A stretch of DNA of 64,000 bases from Trichodesmium sp002260545. GTDB taxonomy: Bacteria; Cyanobacteriota; Cyanobacteriia; Cyanobacteriales; Microcoleaceae. The notes below the pieces were generated by a model. That model was given only the letters and a program-made list of their open reading frames with translations. It was not told where the DNA came from and did not search any database. The stretch lies in assembly GCF_050016015.1 (NCBI RefSeq), contig NZ_JBNHEQ010000178.1, forward strand, positions 8,183 through 72,182. The letters are read 5' to 3'. A program made the position numbers and the translations under genes. Positions 39,728-49,574 of the stretch are shown here, piece after piece (position 1 is the stretch's first letter; the number at the start of each line of letters is the position of its first letter).

Positions 39728-41147
39728 TTTTACTTCCTTTAATTAGATTAAATTATAGCACTTTTCAGATTGATAAACCACATAGTCACAAACAAAACCT
39801 TATAGAGACATTTCAATGGAATGTCCCTACTGTGGTCTACCCAAATGAAAACTGCTGTATTAAATTGGGTTTTGGTGAATTAAGGTATGATATCAAATCC
39901 GGTAGCATTGGTGTAATTAGATAAGGAGTCAGGAGTAGTAGGGGCAAATGGCCATTCGCCCCTCCTGTACGGGCGAATGGAAGAGAATTTAGAAAGATTT
40001 GGCAATGACTGAAGATGGAACATTTTTTTATATCGAATTAAGCGGATTTGATATGATTTTAGAAAATAGCGATCGCTGTGAATATCTATAGAAGCTATTT
40101 GGTATCTCCAGAAAAGAGGGAGTAGGGAATAGGGAATAGGGATTAGGGGGGAAAGAATTGATGTATATACTAGGATACCGGAGCATGATTTTTGATTATT
40201 GTTTATGTCTATAATGTATCAATACCACAGATGTTGATTTTTGAGGAGTGGAATTCTCTGTGAGAATTAGGCTAGCTAGAGAAATTGTTCATTAATGGAT
40301 AATTACCTGGTGGTTAAAACCGTAAGGGAATTGAATATAAGGAAATATCCTAGCACTTTTTTTCCCCTTGTAGAGCGACAGCTCGCGGCGCAGCCAAGGG
40401 GAGGCTAATAAAACGGAATGTGGGATATAAGGAAATATCCTAACACTTTTTTTCCCCTTGTAGAGCGACAGCTCGCGGCGCAGCCAAGGGGAGACTAATA
40501 AAGCTGAATTATTTAATTAATAATTATTAATTATAAAACTTACGCAAAGGTACTATATATAGCGCTCAAAACTATTACGGAATAGTTTTTTAACTCTATA
40601 CATAGTACCTTTGCGTAAGTCCTGAATTATTCGGTAAAAAATACTCCCAATACCTCCAATACTACATCTTCCTAAACTTTCCTCTCTGCCCACACCCTTA
40701 CAGGGATAGGTTTTTAAGAAAGAGGTGAGTAATCACTTTTATTCAGTATAAAATTTCCACAGTCAATGTACTTTTTTATACAATAAATCCCTCAAAACTT
40801 CTCCCTCTCCCCACACTTCCCCTCCTGGGAGTGGTTAGGGGTGGGTCCCACACTCCCCACACTTCTTTGACATCAAAGGTAAAAAACCCCTTGTAAGCCC
40901 CCCACACCTCCCACACTCTCCACACTGCCGATCATAGATACCAAATGGGTTCTATAAAGAACTGGAACATCCCAAAATTTCAGATAATGGTGTTGCTGAT
41001 TTTCGGTATGATTTGTATTTGTTGACAATAATGCTTTGCATTGCTACCGCTAACGGTAAACTATTGAATGACAAATACTTGAGATTATTAAGTTTTTATT
41101 TTCATACCTTGATTCAGCAACGCTGGGTTGAAATAAGCTTTAAAAAT
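39728..41147. other. Repeat-rich spacer with several palindromic elements
   Basis: 1.42 kb without a supportable gene. It holds a GGGGCGAATGGCCATTCGCCCC-type palindrome near 39947-39972 (partly GGCCATTCGCCCC), a family-B element with nested family-C copy (40290-40640), CCCCACACTTCCC-type short tandem repeats (40800-40925), and a 150-base element at about 40980-41125 with ends GGTGTTGCTGATTTTCGGTATGA and TCATACCTTGATTCAGCAACGC (first 13 bases each are the inverted match). Confidence 0.65.
40290..40640. repeat. Family-B element carrying a 90-bp tandem duplication and a nested family-C element
   Basis: The left end is TTCATTAATGGATAATTACC and the right end AATTATTCGGTAAAA. Inside, GGAAATATCC plus TTTTTTTCCCCTTGTAGAGCG and GACAGCTCGCGGCGCAGCC repeat at 40341 and 40431 (period 90). 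A family-C element (about 40537-40622, ACTTACGCAAAGGTACTATA and CTTTGCGTAAGTCC) splits the AT-rich right end. Confidence 0.8.
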
Positions 41148-42488
41148 CTAGTGTTTCAATGACCTTCGGGTCAAAATTTCCTCAAGCTCACTCTCATAAA
41201 AGAACTTATCCTCCCCAAAAGCAGGTTTAAGATCGTTCAACCAAGTAGCATCTGCATCGAAACCAGCAAAAAACGGTCGCTTGCACCAGTCAGATTCGCG
41301 AGCTTGCCAAAATGACAATACAAAAACCTTTTCTCCAGCAATTTCAGTAACACCATCAATAGCTACTTTTCCAGGCAACGCTGACATTACTGGACCTCTT
41401 ACGGTTCTCGCCAAACCAGACACCTGTTGTATAGCTTCTCGATAAATTTCCCAACCCTGGACCAAGGGAATTTCAAAATAGTCTTTCGCACCTGTTTGTC
41501 GCTCTACAAACATATAGTAAGGAATACAACCCAAACTCACCTGCATTTGCCACATTTTCGCCCAAGTCTCTGCCGAATCATTGATGTGGCGTACTAATGG
41601 TGCTTGAGTGCGGATTTGCGCCCCTGTAGAGCGAATCCGTCGAATTGCTTCTTGAGCAACTGGGGTATCCAACTCCTTCCAATGTTCGTAGTGAGCCATT
41701 ATCGCCAAATGCTTGCCCCGTTGGACTATCTTTTCAAACAAGCGCAACGTATTATCAGCATCTTCATCAGTGACATAACGATAAGGCCAGAAGGAAATAG
41801 ATTTTGTCCCAATCCGAATTGTTTGGATATGGTCAAACTCTGGTTCGAGTAAAGGTTCAATATACAGGGCCAGTTGCCATGCTTTCATGGTCATCGGGTC
41901 GCCCCCTGTTAGCAAGACATCACTGACTTCTTGATGTTGTTGCAGGTATTGTTGAAAGATTCCTGATTCACGGGTAGCAAATTTTAAGTCATCAAGTCCC
42001 ACAAATTGAGGCCAGCGAAAGCAGAAAGTACAATAAGCATGGCAAGTTTGCCCTGCAGTCGGAAAAATTAAGACTGTTTCTTGATATTTATGCTGAATTC
42101 CAGGGACAGGTTCGCCATTGAAGGTAGGAACATTATACTCTTTTTGTCCTGCCGGATGAGGATTGAGTCGCCGACGAATCTTGTTAGCTGCCTCTTTTAA
42201 AACAGCTTTAGGAGCATTTTCTGTTAAAAGCTGAACAATTTGATTACAGTCCTGTGAGTCTAGCATTTCTTGATGAGGGAAAGTCAGTCGGAAAATTGGA
42301 TCGTCAGGAATATTATTCCAATCAATTAATTGTTCCACTATATAATTGTTAGTTCGGAAGGGTAAAACTTGGGCGACGGCTTTCATTCCTAGACGTTCTT
42401 GCTCGGAAAATTTACTCAATTGAGCTATGGAGTCTATGTCTTTAGCTCCGTAAAAACGCATTTTTAACGATTTAATGTTGATCTGCAT
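41148..42488 (-). CDS. KamA-family radical SAM protein (lysine 2,3-aminomutase-like)
   Basis: 446 residues. The radical SAM iron-sulfur motif CHAYCTFCF places cysteines at 149, 153 and 156. DVLLTGGDPMTMKAWQL is the next conserved block. The N-terminal part (FPHQEMLDSQDCNQIVQ) and HYNVP-like EYNVP resemble the lysine 2,3-aminomutase/EpmB group. Classical members use PLP to move an amino group; the PLP lysine would be in the C-terminal part (SALPGKVAID), as in PGGGGK/DAPGGGGK-like sites, but the motif differs, so the substrate is uncertain. No biosynthetic neighbours. Confidence 0.85.
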   Translation of the reverse strand: MQINIKSLKMRFYGAKDIDSIAQLSKFSEQERLGMKAVAQVLPFRTNNYIVEQLIDWNNIPDDPIFRLTFPHQEMLDSQDCNQIVQLLTENAPKAVLKEAANKIRRRLNPHPAGQKEYNVPTFNGEPVPGIQHKYQETVLIFPTAGQTCHAYCTFCFRWPQFVGLDDLKFATRESGIFQQYLQQHQEVSDVLLTGGDPMTMKAWQLALYIEPLLEPEFDHIQTIRIGTKSISFWPYRYVTDEDADNTLRLFEKIVQRGKHLAIMAHYEHWKELDTPVAQEAIRRIRSTGAQIRTQAPLVRHINDSAETWAKMWQMQVSLGCIPYYMFVERQTGAKDYFEIPLVQGWEIYREAIQQVSGLARTVRGPVMSALPGKVAIDGVTEIAGEKVFVLSFWQARESDWCKRPFFAGFDADATWLNDLKPAFGEDKFFYESELEEILTRRSLKH

Positions 42489-42715
42489 AAATTTGGTCAG
42501 ATTGTAAAATGATTATTCAGTATATATTAAATATTATTGCAACCGCAATTGGAGCTACACTTGTAGGTGTATTTATTTGTACAACCTATATCTAAATGGA
42601 GGAAACTTTTATTGAAGATTTCCTAATATTATCTAAATCTACTAAAATTTAATCACAGCAGAAATTTTGATTTTGTATATAGATAATTTATGTTATATGT
42701 CTATAATTTCGGTTA

Positions 42716-43557
42716 TTGACCCAACTCAGTCTTAATACCTTTGCTGACTATTTTAGATTAAACTCTGAACCTGACGACATTCTATCTTATTTTGGCTACG
42801 GGTATGAATCGCGATCGCTTACTTTACCCCAAACCCATCGCCAACTGGAACGGTTAGAGAGTTTAAAACAACGCTTAGAAGAGATTTTACCCTATGTCAG
42901 TTTAACTAGCGAAATGGCAAGGCGGGAGTTTTTGATTGGTCCTGTTTTGATGGAGTCAATTCACTACACCCAAGCTAAAATTAAGGTTGGGTATTCTTTA
43001 AAAGTTAGCGAACAGTTAAAAGGTGAATTAGATTATTTTCTCCAAACCCAAAGTCAGTTTTTAGTTATTGAGGCTAAAAATGCTGACTTACAAAGAGGTT
43101 TCACACAGCTTGCAGTAGAATTGATCGCTGTAAAGCAAGCAGAATTTGCTAGTTAGGGCTTGCTGAATAAATCTCACAGTATTGACAGATAAAGGTAAAA
43201 GCATTTTAGGTCTGGAAAAAGTGCAAGGTTTTCAGTCTAAAAAGCTTAAAAAGTTAGGATTTTAGGGTGACGCGAGGGAGAAAAATCAAGGAATAATTCT
43301 TCCGACAACCTCCTCTAAATGCCCTATTCCTCCTGAGTCCTGAGTCCTGAGTCCTGAGTCCTACTCCTACCACTTATACTTTTTCAGCAAACCCTAGTTA
43401 TTCTATGTTATATGGTGCAGTATCAATGGGCAATATTTGGCAATTTGCTGTTCTTGATACTGAAAAAAAACGAATTATACAAGATACAAATCTATATCGA
43501 GTTCCTACAGATTTGTTAGAGTTACTCCAGATTATTGTAGGAATTTTAGAAGCATAA
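42716..43557 (+). pseudogene. Nuclease-like cyanobacterial protein interrupted by a 239-bp MITE
   Basis: The 5' part (42716-43155, TTG start) encodes 146 residues, including VSLTSEMARREFLIGPVL and a PD-(D/E)XK-like core ELDYFLQTQSQFLVIEAKNA. It stops just inside an inserted element (43156-43394). The 3' part continues directly after the target duplication: SMLYGAVSMGNIWQFAVLD, then a tail ending LLQIIVGILEA, stop at 43557. Removing the element and one copy of TAGTTA restores the frame exactly (codons GCT AGT TAT TCT ATG). So this was a single gene of about 200 residues. The catalytic-looking E and K residues remain in the 5' piece, which might still fold in part. Confidence 0.85.
43156..43394. 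mobile_element. 239-bp MITE with 6-bp target duplication
   Basis: Inverted ends GGGCTTGCTGAATAAA and TTTTTCAGCAAACCC are flanked by TAGTTA on both sides (43150-43155 and 43395-43400). There is no transposase gene. The interior includes four CCTGAGT heptamers (43333-43362). It interrupts the gene at 42716-43557. Confidence 0.9.
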
Positions 43558-43717
43558 AAAAGGAATATCTGAAATGGGAGCAAGATATTCCTAGAACCTT
43601 TTATCCTACATAAACATAATTATAGTGGACCACACACAATTTATTTACCTGAATATTTATCCACTTATAACTATTCAATTAGACATGATATTAGACTTGG
43701 GAAAATATGTACTTATA

Positions 43718-45085
43718 TTAATGCCTAGTATAAGCACGTTCAAACCTAATCTTGAACTTCTCAGCAACAACTGCTAACCCCACACTACATAGAGCAAAAG
43801 CAACAAGCAATAATTTAATACCAAAATCTTCTGTTATTATCGCTACAGCAGCAAGAGCGATCGCCACTCCCACAAATATTTGCTTGAAACGAATAGCTGT
43901 TTTATGGGCGCGACTACAAGAACTACAAATTTGAGTATGTCGTGAGAAGCGATCTAAAGCTGGTGGTTCTTGATTAACTGGTAAGTTTTCTTGGTCTGGA
44001 AGTGACTTAGTGTTGTAACCTAGATAATATGGTAAACATTCTCCGTATTTATCCAACCATTTACGATACTCAACTACTAATAGATCGGAAGTTTTCAACG
44101 GCAAATATAGAGAACTTAAACTTTGCCCTAACCTTTGTACTGCTGCCTGCTGACCAACTACTAGAGGTAAATCTTCTTCCAAAAACTTATCTCGATACCA
44201 ATGTTCCATCCAGCGTGGTTGCCACTTAAGTTTCCAACTGGGAGAGTTAGTATAATTTCTGATGATAATTCGGCATTTTCCCTTTCCTGTAGGCAGTGAA
44301 TAAAGTGCCGCTCCACCTACCCGTTGTGATTTTTCTGAGGTAGTTGCACCTCTGTATGTAATTAAATTGGGGGCAATAAAATTAAGCTGCATCCAGTTTT
44401 GAGTCTGTTGTCTTGTTTTCCGATATCTGCCTCTAATTCCACGAGCAGAAGTTTCTATAACTTCCATTTCCAAAGGTTGAGCTTGTTGACGACTATTCAG
44501 AGTAGCTTCATGGCTAATATATAGGTGAGATGGATCGATAGCATTTTCAATAAAGTAGGTTTGATCGTAAGGTAGGTCGATCATATAGTCTGAACTAACG
44601 ACTGTAGGGTTGTCTAAGTCTGCCACAGTGGGGATTAGTTTTTCATCAGCTACGTTTGCTTCCCCAGCCCACATCCAGACTATGCCTTGTTTTTCTGCTA
44701 TAAGAAATGATTTTATGCAAGCTTTTGCCGGAATTTTCGCATCTGCTGGCAACTGGGGAATATGCAAACATTCTCCCTGACTGCCAAACTGCCAACCGTG
44801 GTACAAACATTCTATTTTGCCGTCAATTATTTGTCCTTCTGATAGTTTAGCTGCACGATGGGGGCAAAGGTCTGCAAGGCAAATTAGCTTACCATCTTTA
44901 TTTCTGAACAAAACTAAGGGTTCATCATACAAGGAAAAACTGTAAGGACGTTTTGTGGGTAAGTCTTGAATAAATGTGACTGGATACCAACAATTTCTCC
45001 AATTAAATTCTTGGTCTGTTTCTGAAGTTAGTAAGGTATCAGTGGATGGCGATATTTCTTCTGGAATATTGGGTGCTATTGTCAT
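43718..45085 (-). CDS. Rieske oxygenase, pheophorbide a oxygenase/Lls1-like
   Basis: 455 residues. The Rieske [2Fe-2S] ligands are C74 and H76 (LCPHRAAKL) and C93 and H96 (CLYHGWQF). The mononuclear iron site is in FIENAIDPSHLYISHEATL. The C-terminal part has a CxxC motif (ICSSCSRAHK) and two hydrophobic helices (VGVAIALAAVAIITEDF and KLLLVAFALCSVGLAVVA), as in PaO/Tic55/chlorophyllide a oxygenase relatives, which are thylakoid or envelope bound and take electrons from ferredoxin. Plant PaO opens the chlorophyll ring during breakdown; the substrate of cyanobacterial homologues is not established here. The gene follows the GH13 gene on the same strand, 159 bases apart. Confidence 0.9.
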   Translation of the reverse strand: MTIAPNIPEEISPSTDTLLTSETDQEFNWRNCWYPVTFIQDLPTKRPYSFSLYDEPLVLFRNKDGKLICLADLCPHRAAKLSEGQIIDGKIECLYHGWQFGSQGECLHIPQLPADAKIPAKACIKSFLIAEKQGIVWMWAGEANVADEKLIPTVADLDNPTVVSSDYMIDLPYDQTYFIENAIDPSHLYISHEATLNSRQQAQPLEMEVIETSARGIRGRYRKTRQQTQNWMQLNFIAPNLITYRGATTSEKSQRVGGAALYSLPTGKGKCRIIIRNYTNSPSWKLKWQPRWMEHWYRDKFLEEDLPLVVGQQAAVQRLGQSLSSLYLPLKTSDLLVVEYRKWLDKYGECLPYYLGYNTKSLPDQENLPVNQEPPALDRFSRHTQICSSCSRAHKTAIRFKQIFVGVAIALAAVAIITEDFGIKLLLVAFALCSVGLAVVAEKFKIRFERAYTRH

Positions 45086-45244
45086 AATAATCCAATTTTT
45101 TGTTATGATATTTCTGAATTAGTCTATCATGTTTGTTTGGTTTAATAAAGGGGGGGAGTTGATATAAATAATCCATAAAATAGCCCTCCCTTCTAAAATA
45201 AAAATCAACTATTTTGTCATTATCAAGTTTGTGTTCAAGCAAGA

Positions 45245-46726
45245 TTAATTTTTGACCAAAATACAACCTTTTCTTGCAGGTAAATCTAACTCTAATTTAC
45301 TAGCTTCATTTTCTCCTTGCCAAGATATATGACAACTACCATAAACAATTTTATTGGGTTGAGATTTCAGCTTACTAGCATTGACATTGAATTTTGCTGC
45401 TTCTATACCAATATTAACACCGACAATAAGTTCTTCATCCCCTAAAATACGAGCAAATACATAAACATTTCCCTCAGCAAACAAAACCTTATAACGACCA
45501 GTCCGCAAAGCAGAATATTCATTTCGAATAGCAATTAACTGTTTATGATATTCCAGAACTTGATTATCCCATTCTTCATTATTAGGAAAACCACGACGAG
45601 AGTCAGGATCTAACTTCCCTGGTAAACCTACTTCATCACCATAATAAATACTTGGTGCGCCAGGAAAAGTCATCAATAATAAAGTAGCTAGCTCAACACT
45701 TGCTTGATCCCCTTGAGCAATACTCAAAACTCTAGCTGTATCGTGACTATCTAATAAATTGAGTTGAGTTAATTGAATTTCCCAAGGATAAAGTTGCAAC
45801 AACTCCTGCATTTTCTGACCGTATTCAACAGCAGATATCGCTGGATAAGCTTCATAGTCACGGCCTTTAACTTGCTCAATATCTACGCGATCGCCTGCGG
45901 TAAAAGCAATAGTCGGACCAGTAAACAAATAATTCATCACGCCATCAAACTGAGTTCCATCTAACCATTGTACACAGTCACTCCAAACTTCACCCACAAT
46001 ATACGCTTCTGGGTTAATAGCTTTGACGCGATCGCGAAACTCTTGCCAAAACCCAGGAGTCCTCACCTCAAACGGTACATCTAACCGCCAACCATCAATG
46101 CCAAATTCTAACCAATATTCCCCAATTTCCATAATGTATTCTTTCACTTCTAGGTTATCGTGATTGAATACAGGTAAAGCACGGTTGCCTACCCAACCCA
46201 CATAATTAGCAGGCAAACTACCATCATAAGCAGACAGAGGCCAATCTTCTATTTTGAACCAATGTAACCAGGGAGAGTAAGGACCGTTTTCCAAGATGTC
46301 ATTAAAGAAATAGAAACCACGACTAGCGTGGTTGAAAACTCCGTCAAGAACTACTTTAATATTGCGATCGTGAGCAGCATCTATCAATACCCTTAAAGCT
46401 TCATTGCCTCCTAAAATTGGATCGACTCGATAATAGTCATGGGTATGATAGCGGTGGTTACAGGTTGATTGGAAAATTGGGGTGAAGTAAATGGCGGTGA
46501 TACCAAGTTCCTGAAGATAGTCAAGTTTTTCAATGACACCCCAGAGGTTCCCTCCTTTGTAACCTTGAATAGTGGGAGACTCATGCCAAGCTTCTAGGAT
46601 GCTGGGATACCAACCTTTGTCTATTCCTTTTCTGGTTTGAGTCGGCGGTTGACCTTTAACAAAACGGTCTGGAAAAATTTGGTAAAATACGGCGTGTTTT
46701 ACCCATTTTGGTGTTTGAATTTGCAT
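45245..46726 (-). CDS. Glycoside hydrolase family 13 (alpha-amylase/neopullulanase-like)
   Basis: 493 residues. The (beta/alpha)8 barrel carries all four GH13 regions: DGVFNHASRG; DGWRLDVPFE with nucleophile D216; VGEVWSD with acid/base E246; and LLDSHDTARVL with D329. It starts at WVKHAVFYQIFPDRFVKG with no signal peptide, so it is probably cytoplasmic and acts on glycogen-derived malto-oligosaccharides. glgC lies 3.4 kb away on the opposite strand, without operon linkage. It lacks the N-terminal beta domain of dimeric neopullulanases, so exact specificity is open. Confidence 0.92.
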   Translation of the reverse strand: MQIQTPKWVKHAVFYQIFPDRFVKGQPPTQTRKGIDKGWYPSILEAWHESPTIQGYKGGNLWGVIEKLDYLQELGITAIYFTPIFQSTCNHRYHTHDYYRVDPILGGNEALRVLIDAAHDRNIKVVLDGVFNHASRGFYFFNDILENGPYSPWLHWFKIEDWPLSAYDGSLPANYVGWVGNRALPVFNHDNLEVKEYIMEIGEYWLEFGIDGWRLDVPFEVRTPGFWQEFRDRVKAINPEAYIVGEVWSDCVQWLDGTQFDGVMNYLFTGPTIAFTAGDRVDIEQVKGRDYEAYPAISAVEYGQKMQELLQLYPWEIQLTQLNLLDSHDTARVLSIAQGDQASVELATLLLMTFPGAPSIYYGDEVGLPGKLDPDSRRGFPNNEEWDNQVLEYHKQLIAIRNEYSALRTGRYKVLFAEGNVYVFARILGDEELIVGVNIGIEAAKFNVNASKLKSQPNKIVYGSCHISWQGENEASKLELDLPARKGCILVKN

Positions 46727-46888
46727 AGATAAACTTTTGAGTTAAGTTATTCTACTCAAAGTTACCAGATATTGAACTTGTTGTAAAATTATGTAACAAT
46801 ATTATTTTTTTCCATATTTAAGCTTTCTAGAATGAATAATTATATAACTATCAATAAATAATTCAAAAAATCTGAGGGTTAAGTAATT

Positions 46889-47569
46889 ATGACATGGCTA
46901 AAACTGACAAAAAAAGCTCTACAATTAAAGGAGCAAAATAGTACGATAGAAGAAGTTAAAGTTGAATCTTATCCAAAGAACCCTACAGAAGATTGGATAG
47001 AAGAATTTCCTACAAGATGGTTTGAGGGTGAAGATGCGCCAAAAACTATGATTATTTCTAATAATGAGTATGAGCCACAAAGTATTGAAAAGGGAGCAAT
47101 TCAACTTAAGATATTATACAGGCTAGAGGAGTTGTATCCAGATAGTGATGTATCTGAAAAGTTGAAAGAGTTGACTCAAAAATCTGGAGTAGATGTATCA
47201 GTATTAACTTTTTATAGCACTCAACCTATAAGTAAAGAAAAATTAAAAGAGCCATCTACTAAGAAACAACTTGACAAAATTTGTAGTGCTTTAGATTGTA
47301 ATATCGATACTCTGAAGAAAAGAGAAGTAGATTTACCTCTATTTAAGTTTGACATAGACTTTTATATCAAGAAAAAATATCAAAATGAAGCTCACTTTAT
47401 TAAAGAGACAGGCACTTCAGCAGAATTTATAGAGATTCTGAGAAATGAGTACATAGACGTATCTTTTATTAGTGACGATAACAGTATTAGTGACGATAAC
47501 AGCGAGAGGTATCATTCATTTTGGCAATACAGAGATTTATGGTGTAGATATGTGGGATTTGGTTGTTAA
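46889..47569 (+). CDS. HTH-like protein of unknown function (226 aa)
   Basis: 226 residues, no signal or membrane segment. The middle part (about 105-145) reads ELTQKSGVDVSVLTFYSTQ, then TKKQLDKICSALDCNIDTL. This has the spacing of a Cro/C1-type HTH: a first helix, a 'gvs..tl' turn, and a final 'LdkiC.aLdc....l' helix. A weaker second copy may follow (FIKETGTSAEFIEILRNEYI). Near the C-terminus a short in-frame tandem duplication gives SDDNSISDDNS. The next gene begins 25 bases downstream on the same strand, so the two probably form one operon. Function unknown; a DNA-binding or adaptor role is inference. Confidence 0.7.
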   Translation: MTWLKLTKKALQLKEQNSTIEEVKVESYPKNPTEDWIEEFPTRWFEGEDAPKTMIISNNEYEPQSIEKGAIQLKILYRLEELYPDSDVSEKLKELTQKSGVDVSVLTFYSTQPISKEKLKEPSTKKQLDKICSALDCNIDTLKKREVDLPLFKFDIDFYIKKKYQNEAHFIKETGTSAEFIEILRNEYIDVSFISDDNSISDDNSERYHSFWQYRDLWCRYVGFGC

Positions 47570-47594
47570 TCAAAAATACCCCTGAATTAAGTAA

Positions 47595-49574
47595 ATGAAT
47601 AAGTTTGACTCAAGGAATATTCGCAATATTACTTTTAAGGGTAGTATTCAAAATAAAGAATTTAGTAATGCATCAGCAGGACATAAAAACATCCATAAAT
47701 TACTAATAACACTATGGGGAATATTGGTAGGTATTTTATCAAGTTTGATACCTCTAATTTATGGTTTTGTGGTCAGTCAAATTTTGAGAGAGTTACAAAA
47801 GATAGGTAATTTTAATATAAATACAAAGGAAGCTATCTTAATGACTTCAATACCTTATCTTTTTTCCCTATATTATATAGTAATTAATGGTTTTAAAAAA
47901 GTTGGAATTTCTATAATTTTTATATTGACCGTTGTTCCCAATATATTCGGGTTTGTCAGTGAAAAAGGAACTAATATAACTAATATAATAATTCAATCGC
48001 TGCCATTTCTTGGATTTAGTATTACTCTAGCATATTTAGGCACAACAATTATTGCATTACTGATAACTACTGTATATACTACCAGTGGAACTTTAAGTCA
48101 ATTTTTAACTTTAGCTAGTGTCATCTTTGCAGCTATATTTTTAACTAAGGATGAAAAAGTTTCACTAGAGAAAGTTGCCATAAGCATTTTAATAATAACT
48201 ATAATTCTCACAGGTTATATTATTGGTAGAAAAGCTATCAGAGGTTCACCACAATTTGCATGGATAAAAAAAATAGCTATATTTTTATCTGCCACAGGTG
48301 GAACATCTTTTTACGGTGTTGATTTAACAGATGCTTGTTTTGATAATTCACATTTACCCCATACAGATTTTAGAAAAGCTATATTAACTGGCGCTAGTTT
48401 TAAAAATGTTACAGGATTAGAATTATCTAGACTGCAAGATACAATTTTAGAAGATCCTCATGTGAGAAAACTACTTACAAATCCAGAAGATGGCACTGGC
48501 AAAGATTATACTGGAGCAAATCTTAGTGGTGCTAACTTAAAAGGGGCTAATTTAGCAGAAGCTATTCTTATAGGAGCAAACTTAAACGGTGCAGACTTAA
48601 CAGATGCTAATTTAGAAGGAGCAAATTTATCTAAAGCTCAAGTATTAGATGTAAATTTTTCCGGAGCTAGTCTAACAGAAACCTGTATAGAAGATTGGAG
48701 TATAAATAGTCGTACTTGCTTTGATAAAGTTGACTGTAAAAGAATTTATATAAAGCAAGGCAAACACGGTTTTTTAGAACCTAAACCAGACAGTGGAGAA
48801 TTTAAAGATGGTGAATTTGAAAAATGGATAGATGAACTTCAAGAAACTGTAGATGTACTTTTACACGATTTTGATTTTGGTGGTTGGCAAGCTCTAGGTA
48901 CTGCTCTAGATAAAACAGCAAATAAATATCAAGGAATCAATAAAAGTCGCTGGAAAATAGAGCAAAAAGATGAGAATGTAGTTCTCGCACAAATTGGTGT
49001 TTCACCAACCGCAGATAAACCGGCAATTCATCAGAGCATTACAAATAATTATTATCATGAATTATTAATTCAAGGTCATAAACCTAATATATTATTAAAC
49101 CCTTCAGAAAAGGTAGAAATTATGGAAAACAAAAATGAAAATCCTACAGTAAGTGGCGATCTAATTAGTGGAGATAAAACCACATCTGGAGATGTTCATC
49201 TGAGTGATGTTACTCTCACAAATTCAGGAAGTATGGCATTGGTAAACCTCAATGGTCAGATTAACAACACTATCCAACAACTTCAGGATATTAAAACAGA
49301 AAAAGGCGAAGATTTAGTAACTATTTTAACTGCCTTGCAAGAATCAATTAATGATGATTCTATACTTTCAGAAGCTCAAAAAAAGCAAGCTCTTGAAGCT
49401 GTAGAAACCATAGCAGAAGAAGCTAAAAAAACACCAGGAGAACGTATCCTAAAACTTTGTTCAATGGCTTTGAATGCTCTTAAAGGTTTAACAGCAGCAA
49501 TGACAGACGCTAGCAAACTAGCAACTACTCTCAAAAATTATCTACCAACTCTCACTACACTTCTTGGCTTATAA
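47595..49574 (+). CDS. Membrane-anchored pentapeptide-repeat protein (659 aa)
   Basis: 659 residues in four parts. After a hydrophilic start, five to seven transmembrane helices span about residues 33-212. The pentapeptide block follows (about 240-350): VDLTDACFDNSHLPHTDFRK and, after a spacer, GANLSGANLKGANLAEAIL. A middle domain (about 380-470) includes WIDELQETVDVLLHDFDFGG. A C-terminal part has VSGDLISGDKTTSGDVHLSD and a long amphipathic helix region (EALEAVETIAEEAKKTPGER), ending in a hydrophobic LTAAMTDASKLATTLKNYL. The helices plus repeat domain suggest a membrane-bound scaffold or effector. It follows the HTH-like gene by 25 bases. Function unknown. Confidence 0.85.
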   Translation: MNKFDSRNIRNITFKGSIQNKEFSNASAGHKNIHKLLITLWGILVGILSSLIPLIYGFVVSQILRELQKIGNFNINTKEAILMTSIPYLFSLYYIVINGFKKVGISIIFILTVVPNIFGFVSEKGTNITNIIIQSLPFLGFSITLAYLGTTIIALLITTVYTTSGTLSQFLTLASVIFAAIFLTKDEKVSLEKVAISILIITIILTGYIIGRKAIRGSPQFAWIKKIAIFLSATGGTSFYGVDLTDACFDNSHLPHTDFRKAILTGASFKNVTGLELSRLQDTILEDPHVRKLLTNPEDGTGKDYTGANLSGANLKGANLAEAILIGANLNGADLTDANLEGANLSKAQVLDVNFSGASLTETCIEDWSINSRTCFDKVDCKRIYIKQGKHGFLEPKPDSGEFKDGEFEKWIDELQETVDVLLHDFDFGGWQALGTALDKTANKYQGINKSRWKIEQKDENVVLAQIGVSPTADKPAIHQSITNNYYHELLIQGHKPNILLNPSEKVEIMENKNENPTVSGDLISGDKTTSGDVHLSDVTLTNSGSMALVNLNGQINNTIQQLQDIKTEKGEDLVTILTALQESINDDSILSEAQKKQALEAVETIAEEAKKTPGERILKLCSMALNALKGLTAAMTDASKLATTLKNYLPTLTTLLGL

